This document shows positions 1 to 12,000 of a stretch of 64,000 nucleotides of DNA, in pieces. Both the position numbers and the translations under genes were made by a program. Each line of letters opens with the position of its first letter. Position 1 is the first letter of the stretch. Source of the stretch: Lactarius indigo (taxonomy: Eukaryota > Basidiomycota > Agaricomycetes > Russulales > Russulaceae); assembly GCA_025766275.1 (NCBI GenBank), contig JAFKAC010000036.1, forward strand, positions 310,001 through 374,000, read 5' to 3'. Below the pieces are notes generated by a model. That model made no database searches and had not been told where the DNA came from. It was given only the letters and a program-made list of their open reading frames with translations.

Positions 1-1468
1 GCCCAAAGTACGAGTCTCATCGGCGCGAACTTACGGAACTGCGTCGGCGTCTAGAAGCGCAGCCGCCCAAGTGCCACGTCTTGGGTGTGCCCGTCGAGCT
101 ACTCTTGGCGATATTCAAAAATTCGAGCAATCCCGTCGTCATCTCCCATGTATGCCGCCGATGGCGCGAGGTCCGCGCATTCAAACCCTACACTTTGGCG
201 TTCCTTGGTGCTCACGGCGCCGCCGGAGAAGGCCCTTCGCGAGATCCAAGAATGGGACGAACGGTCCCGTGGGCAGATCGTAGAGCTCAGTATCCGTGAA
301 TCGCTTGCCGAAGCCCTCTTCCCGTCCCGTGTGTTTGACCCAAGGATCATCCTGATGATTGCGCGATTGTACACCGAGATTGTCGCCACGCTTCGGCACC
401 TGGGTTTGACGAAACTCAAAGAATTCCATATCGAGGACCTGTATGCCGAGTCGTTCTTGTCCGCACTGGGCGACGGTACGAGATTCGTCCACCAGCAACT
501 GGAAACCCTCTCTACATCGAATCCATCTCCCTGGGAGCAAGCCTTGGGACGTACTGCCTACAACAAACTGCCGTGGGAAAACCTGCGCGTTCTCAGCATC
601 AACAGTGGGCGGTGTTGCTGGGAGGAGTTGTCAACGTCCATGCGCCATCTTACGTCCTTCGAGTACAAGGTCCACTACCATGAAGATTACGACGGTTTTC
701 ACCTTTTCCATCAGTTCTTGAAAGCCAATGCCGGTCTTGAAAAGCTCGTCATCGAAATGGTCATAGACTTTCCAGGGGCCCCAAACTACCCACATTCTTT
801 CCCTGCACCCCGAGAATCACTGACGTTGGCTCATCTTCACCATCTCGAGTTAAAGGGAACTCTCCCTTTTTATATCGAAAGCGGAAAAAAATTTCGTCTT
901 CCCTCGCTCCGGATACTACGTATAACATGGTTCGAAGATGCGGCACAGATGTTGTCCAAACTTATGGAGGACAAAGGGACCTCCTTCGCGGGGCTCGTCG
1001 AGCTTACCACCTGAGCCCGTCTCCTTGGGCGGCAGGTCCTCATTTCGCTGTTACACAGAGCTCCCAAACTGGAAATTTTGAAGTGCTCTGACCTCGATAG
1101 CGTCGTTGCGGCGTCCTTGACGAAGCCCTGTACGGCGTTACTGAGGGACCCGGCATCCGAAGACCCCAAACTCGTTCCTACGATGCTACCCATTCTGTGC
1201 CCCGCCCTCAGCATGCTCGACCTTTCTCGGTCTTCCAGGTTAAAGACCGACCCAGTCATGCAGATAGTCAAAGTTGAGGATCGTTCTGGCAGCATCACAG
1301 GACGGTGGGAGATACCAGCTACCTGGGGAGGACGGTGATCGAGGCGTTTCGTGCATTCGGGCTCTCAACGTTGATGGATGCCCTCAAATTGAGGCAGAGA
1401 TGCTCCCCTGGTTCCAGGAGAATGTGCCAGAGTTTAGCTGTCGTTATGACGTGAAGCGAAAGAGGTGA
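1..1468 (+). pseudogene. F-box/LRR-type protein, broken copy (5' end outside window)
   Basis: An F-box helix is readable at about 80-180 (VPVELLLAIF, then VCRRWREV), followed by an LRR-like region and the C-terminal signature LNVDGCPQIEAEMLPWF at about 1365-1425. This arrangement is typical of the large agaricomycete F-box family, whose members recruit substrates to SCF ubiquitin ligases. The reading frame is broken at least three times: a frameshift near 186-196, where the sequence encoding TLWRSLVLT is one frame off the F-box; an in-frame TGA at 1012-1014; and another frameshift near 1300. The remaining frame stops at 1466-1468. Homologous text continues across each break, so I call one decayed gene rather than several short ones. 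An inverted-repeat element begins 5 nt after the stop codon. The 5' end may lie left of the window. Confidence 0.8.
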
Positions 1469-1473
1469 TGTTA

Positions 1474-1714
1474 CAGCAGTTTTCATATCGATAGAGCGCT
1501 TTTCCAAAAAAAAAACAAAAAAAAAAAAAAAAAAGCGTTGATTGGGCGTGATTTCGGGGACCCCAGGCGGCGTCGAGGCTTACCGGCGCTTACCACTGGC
1601 TTACCGGGGTTTTTTTTTCTGATCAGATCTCGTATAATTACCGTAGTTATCTTCATTGCCCGCTCTGATCAATTTTTATTTTGGAAAAACGCTCTATTGA
1701 TATGAAAACCGCTG
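1474..1714. mobile_element. MITE-like element with terminal inverted repeats and TA target duplication
   Basis: The two ends are inverted copies of each other over about 36 nt. The left arm (1474-1509) begins CAGCAGTTTTCATATC; the right arm, read on the minus strand from 1714, begins CAGCGGTTTTCATATC, with three mismatches in all. Each end is flanked by TA (1472-1473 and 1715-1716), the target duplication of Tc1/mariner-type transposons. The 241-bp interior holds an A-rich tract (1506-1533) and a smaller inverted repeat (GATCAGA at 1621, TCTGATC at 1664). It has no coding capacity, so it would be a non-autonomous element. Assignment to Tc1/mariner rests only on the TA and end structure. Confidence 0.7.
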
Positions 1715-2052
1715 TAATGTCGTTGGAGCATTAATAGCGCAGTCGCTAGTAGCCCGAAACGAAAACATCGCTCAATAAGTTCTTGCTTGATCGTACTTGC
1801 TCGAGGGGTGACGATGCTTTCGTTTTCGTCTCGTTTTGGGGGGAGACGATGTTCTTATGTCCGAACAAAGGCGCCCTAGCGATCTGCGACAAGACCTGTC
1901 TATCCATGCGCCGAAGTCACTGAAGTAAGTTTTAAAAAACAGATAGGGATTACTCCCGCGGCTTTGGGGGGAGGGGTTATAAAAACGGTCCCGCCCATGA
2001 TCGCAACCACGACCACCCCCCCCCCCCCCCCCCCGAAGACTCACCGAAAACG
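1715..2052. other. Intergenic stretch, upstream of a small secreted-protein gene
   Basis: No gene seen. It holds a long run of C (about 2018-2035), which makes base counts here unreliable, and the presumed promoter/5' leader of the gene starting at 2053. Confidence 0.6.
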
Positions 2053-2287
2053 ATGGTGTTCGTCATGAGAATCGTCCTCGCGCTTTCTCTCATTACTTCC
2101 GTCCTTGCCCTTCCGGTGGCCCAACAAAGGGACTCAGGGAGTGGCGATGGTGGTGCGTTTTTTTTTTTTTTTTGGCTTGGGGTCTTTTATTACGAGCCTT
2201 GATTCATTATTCAACGCAGCCGGTGGTGGTCCCGGTGACACTTCTGGTCCGACTACCACAGTCCCAGTCCCAGTCCCCAGCCCTTAA
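2053..2287 (+). CDS. Small secreted protein, 55 aa, two exons
   Basis: Exon 1 (2053-2152) encodes a hydrophobic N-terminus (MRIVLALSLITSVLALPVA from the second ATG at 2065) that looks like a signal peptide with cleavage after ALA or nearby. An intron follows from GTGCGT at 2153 to GCAG at 2219, with a long T run inside it. Exon 2 (2220-2287) restores the frame and adds a Gly-rich then Thr/Pro/Val-rich tail ending PVPVPSP. Mature length would be only about 30-35 residues and there are no cysteines. No family is recognised. Start at 2053 or 2065 cannot be decided; the latter gives the more typical signal peptide. It could be a fragment of a longer secreted-protein gene. Confidence 0.45.
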
Positions 2288-3346
2288 CCCTACACCTGAC
2301 CCTGGTGCCAGTGGTGAATGTGAGCGGTGTGCTTTGTGATACACGTTAACTGATCTCCTGGAGCAGGGTGACCAATGGCAAGCGAACAGATTCCCGAAAT
2401 AAGTGAGCCTTCCTGGCTCACCCCGCCCGCCCTTAGATTGTTTTTATTGTCTTTCATCGGCAAAGCAAATTATAATTTCAGCTCAATTAGAATGTCCGTA
2501 AATACATCTGCCGGGGTCTGATTGAGGGGCCGTGCACAGGCGGAAAATCCATTTTTTATCCTCGTTAGTTTTTCAACGGAGAGGTATGAATACAGCAACA
2601 TATATGGATGCTGCGATGGTAAGAAACATGGGCAACTCACGAACAATGAGCGCATGATGCCTCCGAGTCGTTCCGACCATACTGAGCGAATGGCCTAGTC
2701 ACCGAGCTCCCAATGCGATCGCTTTGAAGGCGTGACAATCGTGATAATTAATAATAATTAAGACTAGCTGTCACTATAATGTCAATAATTCTTGCCCAAT
2801 ATGGAAATTATCTCAAATATCAGCGTATGTTTTTCCTGATGGCCCGTCTTCACTGGCACTCTTTCATTCATCATGACCACGCCATTCTGTACAGTACTTA
2901 AAATCGGATGTCGAGTAGCATTTGTACTGTACTGTACCACTACCATCAAAGACACCCGTACGTATACACGCGCCACCTCGACCCAATCAACTCACCCATA
3001 TCCATGCTTGCGCATTGTCGCCTGTCCAGAGGCTCACAAAAAAAAAAAACAGAAAGTGATGTAAAACGAAATAAAATAAAATAAACAACAAACAGACAGA
3101 CAGACAAATACAGTTGGCAACATTAAGGTCGACTGGAGACGAAGAAAAGCCGACCATCCCAATACGTACACGAACCATGAAAAAAGAAAAGAAAAAGAAA
3201 AAAAAGGTCCACAAATAATATACACACAGTACATATTCGTGAGCCGAAACGCATCGTAAAGTGTACTTGTACCGTAACATTAACGCGGGGCGTGACTTAT
3301 GACAGAGAACGAAAATGCAGAGAGGAACGAACAGTCTGTGGGAGGG
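2288..3346. other. Intergenic, AT-rich, between two convergent genes
   Basis: No coding region supported. About 2740-2800 is AT-rich, and an A-rich/GACA-repeat tract lies at 3038-3115 (including GACAGACAGACA). Part of the right end is probably the 3' untranslated region of the minus-strand gene ending at 3347. Confidence 0.6.
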
Positions 3347-5592
3347 TCACTGCGGCGACTGCGCGGCCTGGAAGCGCTGCCGCATCTCCGCGATCTCGCC
3401 GGGCGACATACTCGCGAGCGCCTCGAGAGCCGCGTCGTGCTCCTGCTCGCAATGCCCAACCAAGTCCGGGTACGCCGCGCTCACCGGGAACGTCGTCACG
3501 TGCGTGGTGGGATCGACCTCGCGTTTCCGGAGCCTTGCGACAAAAGGTGTCAGTTTTCTAACCGGAGATAAGGGAAAAGTCGAGGGAGAACACGCACAGA
3601 CACATCCGGCATTGGAGCGTGCTCCCCACAGTCTCGTACACCAGTTGGATGTGCTGAATCCCGATCTTGCGCCTCGGGACTGTAGGGGATGTTTTCGGGG
3701 TTTCAGGCTGCGCCGTCTTGGGGGACGGTTGTTCTTGCAGCGCTTGTGGTTGTGTTGCAGGAGTCTTATCAACGGGCGCGGGCGCTTCTCGTATATCGGC
3801 GACCTCAGACACAGGCGCAGGTGGAGAAGTCGGCGTCGGCGTACGTTCGATCCGACGGCGCTTCGTGGCGCTCTCGCCTTCCTCGGCATCGTCCTCTTCC
3901 CTCTTGTACCTCCGCACAGAAGACCTGACCGCGCCTGGGGACGGGGAGGACGACGACTGTGTCGTTGTCCTCGGCGATGAGCCCGGCGCGGATGTTGGCG
4001 TCTGTGTTCGTACAACAGAGTCCTCGGCGGCCTTCGCTAGCACTGGTGCCGAAGCCGGAGAAGACGGTACTGGCGAAGGTGCAGGCGGCCCGTGGTCAAG
4101 TACTACTAGTGGTGGTGGTGTCACCGTCGATGGCGATGTTTTGGCCGATGCGGCGCCGCATGTGCACTTCTCGATGAGCTATTAAATAAAAATCCGTCAG
4201 AACTGTCGACACGATCCCGCACGGCAGAAGGGTGAGCTAATCGGGACGTACCTGGGTCATCTCCGCAAGTCTTCGCTCCAGGTGTACGCGCGTCCTTCGC
4301 TCGTTCTGAAAATTACCCATGCCTGTACGCCATCAGTACCACCCAGACAGAAGAAAAAACATAGACACCAACGCACATTGTTTCAGCTCCATCTGCGTAT
4401 TGCGCAGAGCATGCAGCGCCTGCATGCGCTCCCCTTGCAAGCGCTGCAGGAGTTCGGTAAGGGCCTGCTTCTCGCGCGCCGAGCGCCCAAGTTCCGCATG
4501 CACCGCGGCGAACTCCTGCTGCACCGCGGCAATAGCCGCCGCCCACGTCTGTTCGAGGAGCTCTTTGGCGGGCTGGAGTACCTTGAACGCCGCGAGCGCA
4601 GGGGGCACCGCGAACCTCTGATGTTGCTGTTGCTGTGAATGGGATGGCGGGGTATTAGACGCGGACGAAGCGGGCAGGGTCGCCTGTGCTCGGGCGGACA
4701 CGGGAGAAAGGGTATGGGCGGGTGGCATTTGCAATGGGCGCGGCGGGCCCCTCGTCTGGGTCCCAGATCCTGGCGTGCTTTGTACGGCACTACCCGCACC
4801 CGCACCGGCGCTGGCGCTAGTATTCGTGCTAGTGGTTGCATCTACACTAGCGCCGGCGACAGCCACCGCCTGCTGTGTGTGTGTCTGCACTGCTTGCGTC
4901 TGCACTGGCTCGCGCATGCGCGTGGTCGAGACCATCTGCATCGTCAGGGGAAAGGGTGCCCCGGTTGGAGGGGCAGGGGCAGGGGGCTGGGCACGGATCT
5001 GGACGAGGGTTTGCTCCGTGCTCGAGCTTGAGTGTACCGGTGCAGTGGCGGGGACTAACATGCTAGCGGTAGTCGGAGTATGAGTCATGTTCTGCTGCTG
5101 CTGCTGCTGCTGCTGGGTCTGTTGTGGGTCGGTTTGGAGTTGGGCGGGGACGAGCAGCCGTGTTTTTGGGTGGGAGGACGGGAGAGCAGGTGCAGGTGCA
5201 ATTTGGGCGTGTGCGATGACATGTTGCGCGTGTGGATCGAAGCCGTGAACGAGCTGCTGTAGATGTTGTTGCTGTTGATGCCGTTGTAGTTGTTCGTGGT
5301 ACGTCTGAGGAAGCGTAGACACGTGCAGGAGGGGCTGTATATGCGTGGTAGACAGGCCGTCAACGCCAGGCGGCGCCGTCATGGGCGCGTGAGTATACAA
5401 ACACGGGTGAGATTGGGGGCGTGATTGTTGTGAATGTGACCGTTGGTGGTTCGTTGGCGAAGACGCCGAGATCGATGACGGGTGGGACGCGCGCCTGACT
5501 GGGATCGCACCTGGGGCCGTGGCTGCAGCAGGGTCTCGAGTGAGCGAAGGTGGCATGGGGGGGTATTGAGTATATGCCTGACCTTTTTGCAT
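3347..5592 (-). CDS. Glutamine/proline-rich protein with coiled coil and C-terminal zinc-binding motif, 684 aa
   Basis: Four exons on the minus strand: 5592-4377, 4322-4252, 4178-3598, 3533-3347. The sum is 2055 nt with clean joins and branch-point-like CTGAC/CTGAT sites. Residues 1-330 are low-complexity Pro/Ser/Gln/His (two polyQ runs near 5095 and 5270). About 330-430 is an amphipathic helix predicted to be a coiled coil (LEQTWAAAIAAVQQEFAAVH onward), continuing through the short second exon (RRTRVHLERRLAEMTQ). About 430-620 is acidic/proline-rich with a basic KRRRIER nuclear-signal-like stretch. The C-terminus has CRMC followed by HCEQEH, spacing about C-x2-C-x23-H-C-x3-H, which looks like a single zinc finger. 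These traits suggest a nuclear regulatory protein, but no named family is recognised. The terminal joins restore CRMC-L-LRKREVD across an intron, supporting the model. Confidence 0.8.
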
Positions 5593-5907
5593 GGGTGATC
5601 AAAGAAAAGTCGCGTGTGCACACCGACGATCCCCGTCGAGTCAGAAGATCGTCGTTCTCACGTCAGCGCTAATCCGGCTTATCCAATTATAGCAAGTCAT
5701 TGCTCAAACCCAATCAATAATACGCTAAAACACTAAGCAAGAGAACAGTGGACAATATGTGGAGCGATATGCATGTACGGAGAAGAGAGCGGTAACGCAG
5801 AAAAAGGAATGGAAAGGACCTCAAGAAGAACTTGATCGAAATTCCGTGAAAAGGTGAAACGTGATCATCGTGAATCATAAACGAGAAAGTAACCCCATCT
5901 ATATCTC
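5593..5907. other. Intergenic between two minus-strand genes
   Basis: Promoter/5' leader of the gene starting at 5592 and 3' region of the gene ending at 5908. No other feature seen. Confidence 0.6.
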
Positions 5908-8192
5908 CTACGCCTTGGCCTCGCTCTTCTTCTTTCCCTTATCGGTAAAGATCTCCTTGAGCTTGTGCAATAAACTATGCCGTTTCTCCCGCTTCTGCTG
6001 GCTCGCGAACCGTGACGAGCCCGTCGGCGAGCTATTCCCGCTCTTGTCCTTTCCATGACCAGGGAACGAGAACTTGCGTGACGTCTTGCGCCCCAGTGTT
6101 TCAGGTAGTGTAGGGGTAGCCGTGGACGTGCTGGCTCCGCTCATGGTCTTCGAGTGCCCGTTGATGGCAGGCGCCACTTGGGGTGTGGGCTCGGGAGCAG
6201 CTGGAGCTTTGGCAGCAGGAGCCTCAACCACCGGTGCGGGCTCGACCACAGGTACTTTAGTCTCAGGTGTAGGCTCAGGAGCGGGGACCTGGACAGCAGC
6301 GACCTCAGCCTTAGCCTCGGGTACAGGTTCAGGTTTAGGAGCGGGCTCTAAGGAGGGTTCGGGGACTGCAGCGGGCTCCTGAGTCGTAGGGGAAGAAACT
6401 TCTTTGGGCTCTTGGGGCGGCGCAGATTCTGGCTCCTCGACTGCGGCGGGAACGGGAACAGGTTCTGTCGGAGGTACGGGTGCGGACTCGGGCACAGCGG
6501 ACGCCTCGGTCTCCTCAACTTCAGTTGGTGCAGGAGCGACATCTTCCTTCGGCGACTCGACCTCAACGAGCACGGGTGTAGGCTCCTCTGGCTGTTCCTC
6601 TTCTTCAACTAGCGCGGGGGTGATCTCCTCTGGCTCCTCAACAGGTGCAAGTGTTGTCTCCTCTGGTTCTCCCTCTTCCTCAACCAGTGCCGGTGTTGTC
6701 TCTTCCGGTTCTCCCTCCTCAACCGGTGCGGGTGTTGCCTCCTCTGGTTCTCCCTCTTCCTCAACCGGTGCAGGTGTTGCCTTCTCTGGCGCTTCCTCTT
6801 CTTTGACTGGCGCAGATGTGGTATCCTCTAACCGTGATACTGACTCGGGTGCGGCCGCTGCCTCTTCGACCTGGGGGAACTCTGAGGAAGCCACTGTACC
6901 CAATGCAAAACGCAGGGGAACATGTGTTGAGACCTCACGCTCAGAGTCGACTCGGGTGGTAGGGGTGGAGTCCTGAGACGGGGTACCAGGCGTCGAGTTG
7001 GGAAGAATGCCAATGGGGACATTAGGCGCTAACTCGGGGATGGGGATCTGGATGGGCCGCTGCGCGAGGGTCATTGACGCAACGTGGTGAGATAATGACG
7101 CACGTACCTCTGAGGCGGCAGGGGCAAGCGAATCCTTGGGGACCTCAGACTCTGACGTAATCTATGTTCCATTGGGTGTCAGCTCGCAGCCTAGTTAGGT
7201 TATTAGACAGATGGTTTCAAACGAACCTCGTCTGCCGCCCTCTCCACCTCGGTAGGGGCTGGTGCGACCTGGGAAACGGCCGCCTGGGCCGCTTCGACAG
7301 TAGGGGCCACGATCTCCTGGACCGCTTCGGGAGTAGGATCCACGGTCGCATCAGATTCGTCGTCCGGAACGCGCGGGTGTTGCTCGGGTGTAACATCAGC
7401 AGTAGGTGTCGGAGTATCACGAACCACATGGAGGACGGTTCCATTCGTCGTTGGCTTTTCAGCGACCTTTTCTGCAGGCTCATGCTCCACCTCCGATTCC
7501 GAATGATATGATGGTGGCGCGGTAGAGGGCTCAGGCTCTGGTACAACGGGCTTTGGAGGAGCGGTGTACACGTTGTTGACAAAGCCGCCAGGAGCGACCT
7601 CTGTGGGCTCGGCGTCGTTGGTCACCCAGCGACCGTCAACGATGAACTTGTAGGCGAACTTGTCTCTCCACGGGACGTAGATGGGGGGAGCTTCAAAACC
7701 ATCGGGCTTGCGACTGAGGCGAAGAGAAGTGTTCCACTGTAGGCATAGATGTGGTGGTGCAGAGGAAAATAGGAAAGATGGAAGGCGAAGTGAAAGGCCC
7801 GTGGTGATACCGGGCATGAGCGGATAAAAAGATTAAAACGAAGATAAGAAAGTGGGGGCAGCTAGACTCGCCTCAGGCTTGTCAAAAGTGCCAGTTACTG
7901 TAACCTCGTTGGCATCTGTGTGTGGCCTGTTTTAAGGAAGGAAGAACGTGTAAGTGGAGCAGTGCAGAGAACACGGTAATACGGCGTGGTGGCGCACCAT
8001 CGGAGAATGACTTGATGGAGGTCTTGTGAAGACATGATGAGATCGTGTTGGCGCAGAGGGCGAGGATCTGAAGAAAACGTGTGCAGGGACTAATGGCAAG
8101 CAGCCTACAAACCGCGTGGCAGCGAAATGGGGGTGTCGACGAGACGTTGATGGCCGTATCGCTCACCAGGAACGAAAGGGAATGGCTTTTCC
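5908..8192 (-). CDS. AMPK-type glycogen-binding (CBM48) domain protein, MDG1/CRP1-like
   Basis: Visible exons: about 8192-8167, 7926-7872, 7736-7227, 7161-7108, 7059-5908. Together they encode WPHTDANEVTVTGTFDKPEW, then YKFIVDGRWVTNDAEPTE and NNVYTAPPKP, the hallmark of the CBM48/E-set domain found in AMPK beta and in yeast Mdg1/Crp1. A roughly 400-residue acidic Pro/Glu/Val region with EEATPAPVEE-type repeats follows. The C-terminus is basic (KREKRHSLLHKLKEIF), as in fungal MDG1-like proteins. The intron after the second exon needs a GC donor (GAG|GCGAGT, 7871-7866) to keep the frame. The start codon is not resolved: the first visible exon has no nearby in-frame ATG, so a further 5' exon between about 8200 and 8500 is likely. 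Role inferred by family: polysaccharide- or signalling-associated cytosolic protein, not an enzyme. Confidence 0.8.
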
Positions 8193-9029
8193 CTTGAAAG
8201 GACTCGGAGGAGTGAGGAGTGAGGAGAGGAGAGGGGTCAGGAAGGTCAGAGAGGAGTCCGCCACGAGTTTTCGGAACGCACCGCTGGCTTGTTTATTCAA
8301 TGTTCTCGGCGTTGACGTAACAGTAACATATGTCACCACCCAATCCCCACTCGACCCGTTGGTCCCCCTCGAGCCACGACCATCGTGCATGCTGCGGCTC
8401 GAGGTCGTAGGTATCACATGCATTCCAACGCCACGCCAATCTTTAGATCTACACGCGTGTTGTACACGATGAACTCGTCCATGCAAGCTTGGTTGTTTCG
8501 CGAATAGCCTCCCGTGTGGTCTTTGACGGGTCTCGAAATCGATGCTCCGACAGACAGAATGACGTGACGTATAGATGCCGGGAAGTGGACGTCCGCGACG
8601 GAACCGGAATCAGTATTGTTCCATTCACCAAGCGTTCATCATCATCGGGAAACGCCACCCTATCAATTAAAGATAAACGCCTGGTTCTCGCTCGCGTCCG
8701 TCCAGTTGCTAACCTGGGTGACCTCCATCGACTTCTTTCTCCTCCATGGAGTCCCAAAAACGTCAGCAGTCTGACGCTCCAGCTTACCCATCATTCGCAT
8801 GTCACCAACTAAACGCCCGATTCAGCCAATCTCATCAGAGACCCGATGATGCCGGGTCCAATAACTGTGCTCCTTCTTTGCTCATCTGCATCACTGTCAG
8901 TCCTGTGCTTCCAAAAGGGCGCATCGCGAAGGCTCTATGCATATATATACTGCGCATACGTTCCCCCTTATGAGCTAGACCCACTTATCACAGAACCACC
9001 TCATCCTCGAAGACCATATTCCCAATCCC
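8193..9029. other. Divergent intergenic region (MDG1-like gene / GMC oxidoreductase)
   Basis: Shared promoter space of two divergent genes. CT-rich leader sequence is seen on the minus strand around 8200-8260. The missing first exon of the MDG1-like gene is expected here. No other coding region is supported. Confidence 0.55.
8941..8949 (+). promoter_or_regulatory. TATA-like element upstream of the GMC gene
   Basis: ATATATATA lies about 80-90 nt before the ATG at 9030, a usual distance in fungal genes. Sequence match only. Confidence 0.4.
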
Positions 9030-12000
9030 ATGGCCTCGAATCTATTGATTTCGGTGCAGGACGCGGTGAAGCGCGAGTATGATTATATCGTCGTCGGTGC
9101 GTATATACCGCGCTTCCACTTGCCCAGCTTACCCAGATGTATGCGTATATGCTATGTAACAGGCGGCGGAGTGAGTGCACCCGCGTCTTACTCGATGTAC
9201 CAGCTCAGGCTTATCCGTGCAGACCGCAGGCCTCGTCGTCGCTACGCGCCTATCTGAGGACCCCTCAGTCTCCGTGCTCGTCCTCGAAGCAGGACGCGCG
9301 AATCTCAACGAGGATTCTCTCAGTGCGTTCCCTCAATTCTATATCTGTGTTTTTCGCTCATCTTTCCCGCAGCCATGTCCGGGACGTTTGGGAAGAACTT
9401 TTTTAATCCCGATTTCGAGTGGGGTTTTATGACCGTGCGCATTGCATTCAGTTAGTAGTAGCAGAGCGCCCATTAAACGCTGGAATTGCTCTAGGTCCCC
9501 CAAAAACACAGCAACGATACCGCATTCTACTGGCCGCGGTAAGCGTCGTGTTATCGTGCTGCACAATAGCTGAACATGGCTTTGCAGTGGAAAAGGCCTC
9601 GGCGGCTCGTCAAGCGTCAACTTCTACGTCTTCACGCATCCCCCGGCTTCGGATATCGACGGTATGACTATATCCCCGTGTAGCTTCCCCGATCGTCAGT
9701 AATCGCGATTTCGCGCCGCAGCGATCGAAAAGCTCGGAAACCCCGGGTGGAACTGGGAGACTTACTTACGATATTCGAGGAAGAGCGAGCGGTATGTTGC
9801 CTTGCCCGATTCGGGCCCTGGTATTGACGATCCTGCGTAGATTCACGCCACCTGATGCAAAGGAAGCAGAGGCGGAGCGCTTGCACTACGACCCGGCCCA
9901 TCACGGCACTGACGGTGAGCGACGCGGGCGATAGCGGGGTTCTAGAAGTTGCTGACACGGACGTAGGGCCTATCTCGACGTGTTACCCCCCGATGCGTAC
10001 TGGCTGGGACAACCTGTACCAAGATGTACGCTCGCGCCAGTCTGAGCGCTTGATTTCGTAAAGTGCTGATCCGTGACAACTAGGCGCTGGGAAATCTGGG
10101 CCTTCCGCCCGCAGAAGATTCGGTATGCCGCGGAGCCTGTCTGCCCCTTAGATTCCTCTGATCATCTACTCTCCACTTCAGACCCAAGGTGATGTACGTA
10201 CTCGCGCGCCACGCCTTCGTGCGTGAAGCTGATGGTGATTGCAGGGTAACGCTTCGTGGATGGCGACGTGCTCGGTCAACCCCAAGACGAACAGACGCTC
10301 ATACGCTGTGGTACGCTCCTCCCGGGTCCCTCCGTTTGACGGCGGTCTGCTCACGCGCCGCTCGAATGCCGTGATGCCTCGTAGGAGTACCTTGAGCAAG
10401 CAGGCACGCGCAAGAACCTCCACGTGGTCGTCTCCTCTCCTGTGACGAAGGTCCTATTCAAGGATGAGAAAAGGGCGACAGGAGATGTGGTCGCGTCAGG
10501 GGTCGAGTTTGTGCATGACGGAAAGACATATACGGCTCGTGCAAAGAAGGAGGTCATCCTCAGCGCTGGGTGAGCAAGCTTTCCGATTCTTGAAGCGCAA
10601 CACGTTACTGATGATTGCGATAGCGCGCTCAAGACACCTCAGGTAAATACCTGCGTCGTCTTATGGCGCATATTAATGCTGAATGATTTTGGCTGCAGAT
10701 TCTCGAGTTTTCTGGCGTCGGTAACCCGGAAATACTCAGCAAAATAGGCGTTCAGCCGAAGATCGATCTTCCCAGCGTCGGCGAGAACGTGCAGGAACAC
10801 ACCTTCTGCTCATTAGGTTGGGGTACGTGCTCATTCTCTCTCTCCTCGCACTGCAGACCTCAATCCCTCCCCCAGAACTCAAAGAACCCGAAAAATACAA
10901 CACCCAAGACCCCATCTCAGACGAGGCCATTCTTAAAGAACAGCTCCAACTCTAGTAAGCCCTTCTTTCTTCTAAGTCGTCGCAGCACTGAGACCGAACT
11001 GGGCGGGACGCACTAGTGAGGAGCACAAGGGCCTCTTTCTCCTCTCTATCCTCGGCGTCGGCACCGGCTCCCTCGCGCGCCTCTCGCCGGACGGCGCGGC
11101 ACTCACAGCGGCGCACGAGGCCCGCATCCGCGCGACACCGGCGGAAAGCTGGCTCCCCGGAGTTGCGGAACAGTATCAGCTGCAGCTCGACAAGCTCAGC
11201 ACGAATGCGGCCAGTCTGGAAGTCGTCAGCATGCCTATGTTCCTCTCGCGCCCTAGTACGTCCATCCCCTCTCTGATCGAGTCCGTGGGGTATTCTGATG
11301 ATGATTCAAAGACCCGCCTGCGCCTGGGAAGAAGTACTTCACCACCGTGTCGGTTTTGAACCACCCGTGGTCGCGCGGGACTGTCGTACGTTACCTTTTT
11401 TTACTTCTGCCGTCTTTCTGGATTACGTACGACGCACCACACAGCACGCGACCTCTCCAGACCCACTCGCGCCACCGGCGTTGGACCCCCACTACTTCGA
11501 AGATGAATTCGGTCGGTGTATCTCTTCTCTTCACGGTCCACACATATTATTGACGCGCGCTGCAGACTTGCAAAATATGGTCGAGGTGGTCAAGTTTACG
11601 CGCCGACTCGCAACGACGTCACCCCTCAGCGACATCATCGGTACGCGCCTAAAATCTTGACTCGCTGCACGTAGCTGATGAACGCTCCGGTCAGCGCGGG
11701 AACATAACCCTGGTCCTGAGGTCCAGACGGATGAGGAGATTATTGCATGGGTCAAGCAGTTCACCAACTCGATCGCCCGTACGTCCCTGTGCTCCCTCCT
11801 ACCTGCCTAGCACAGTTGTACTGACTCATGATAACAGACACTTCCGGAACATGCTCGATGCTCCCGCGCAACAAGGGGGGCGTCGTTGACCCGCGTCTGA
11901 AGGTCAGTACTTTCAGCACTCGTGCTCCCCCCCATTTACTGCTTCTGACCGTTCGCCCCTAGGTATACGGCACGCACAATCTCCGCGTCGTCGACCTGTC

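Noticed and set aside
1506..1533. Poly-A after the F-box pseudogene as evidence of a retrocopy
   Set aside because: The A tract lies inside the TA-flanked inverted-repeat element, not at the end of the gene copy.
6074..6976. Plus-strand Gly/Ser/Thr-rich ORFs
   Set aside because: Reverse of the Glu/Pro/Ala repeats of the MDG1-like gene.
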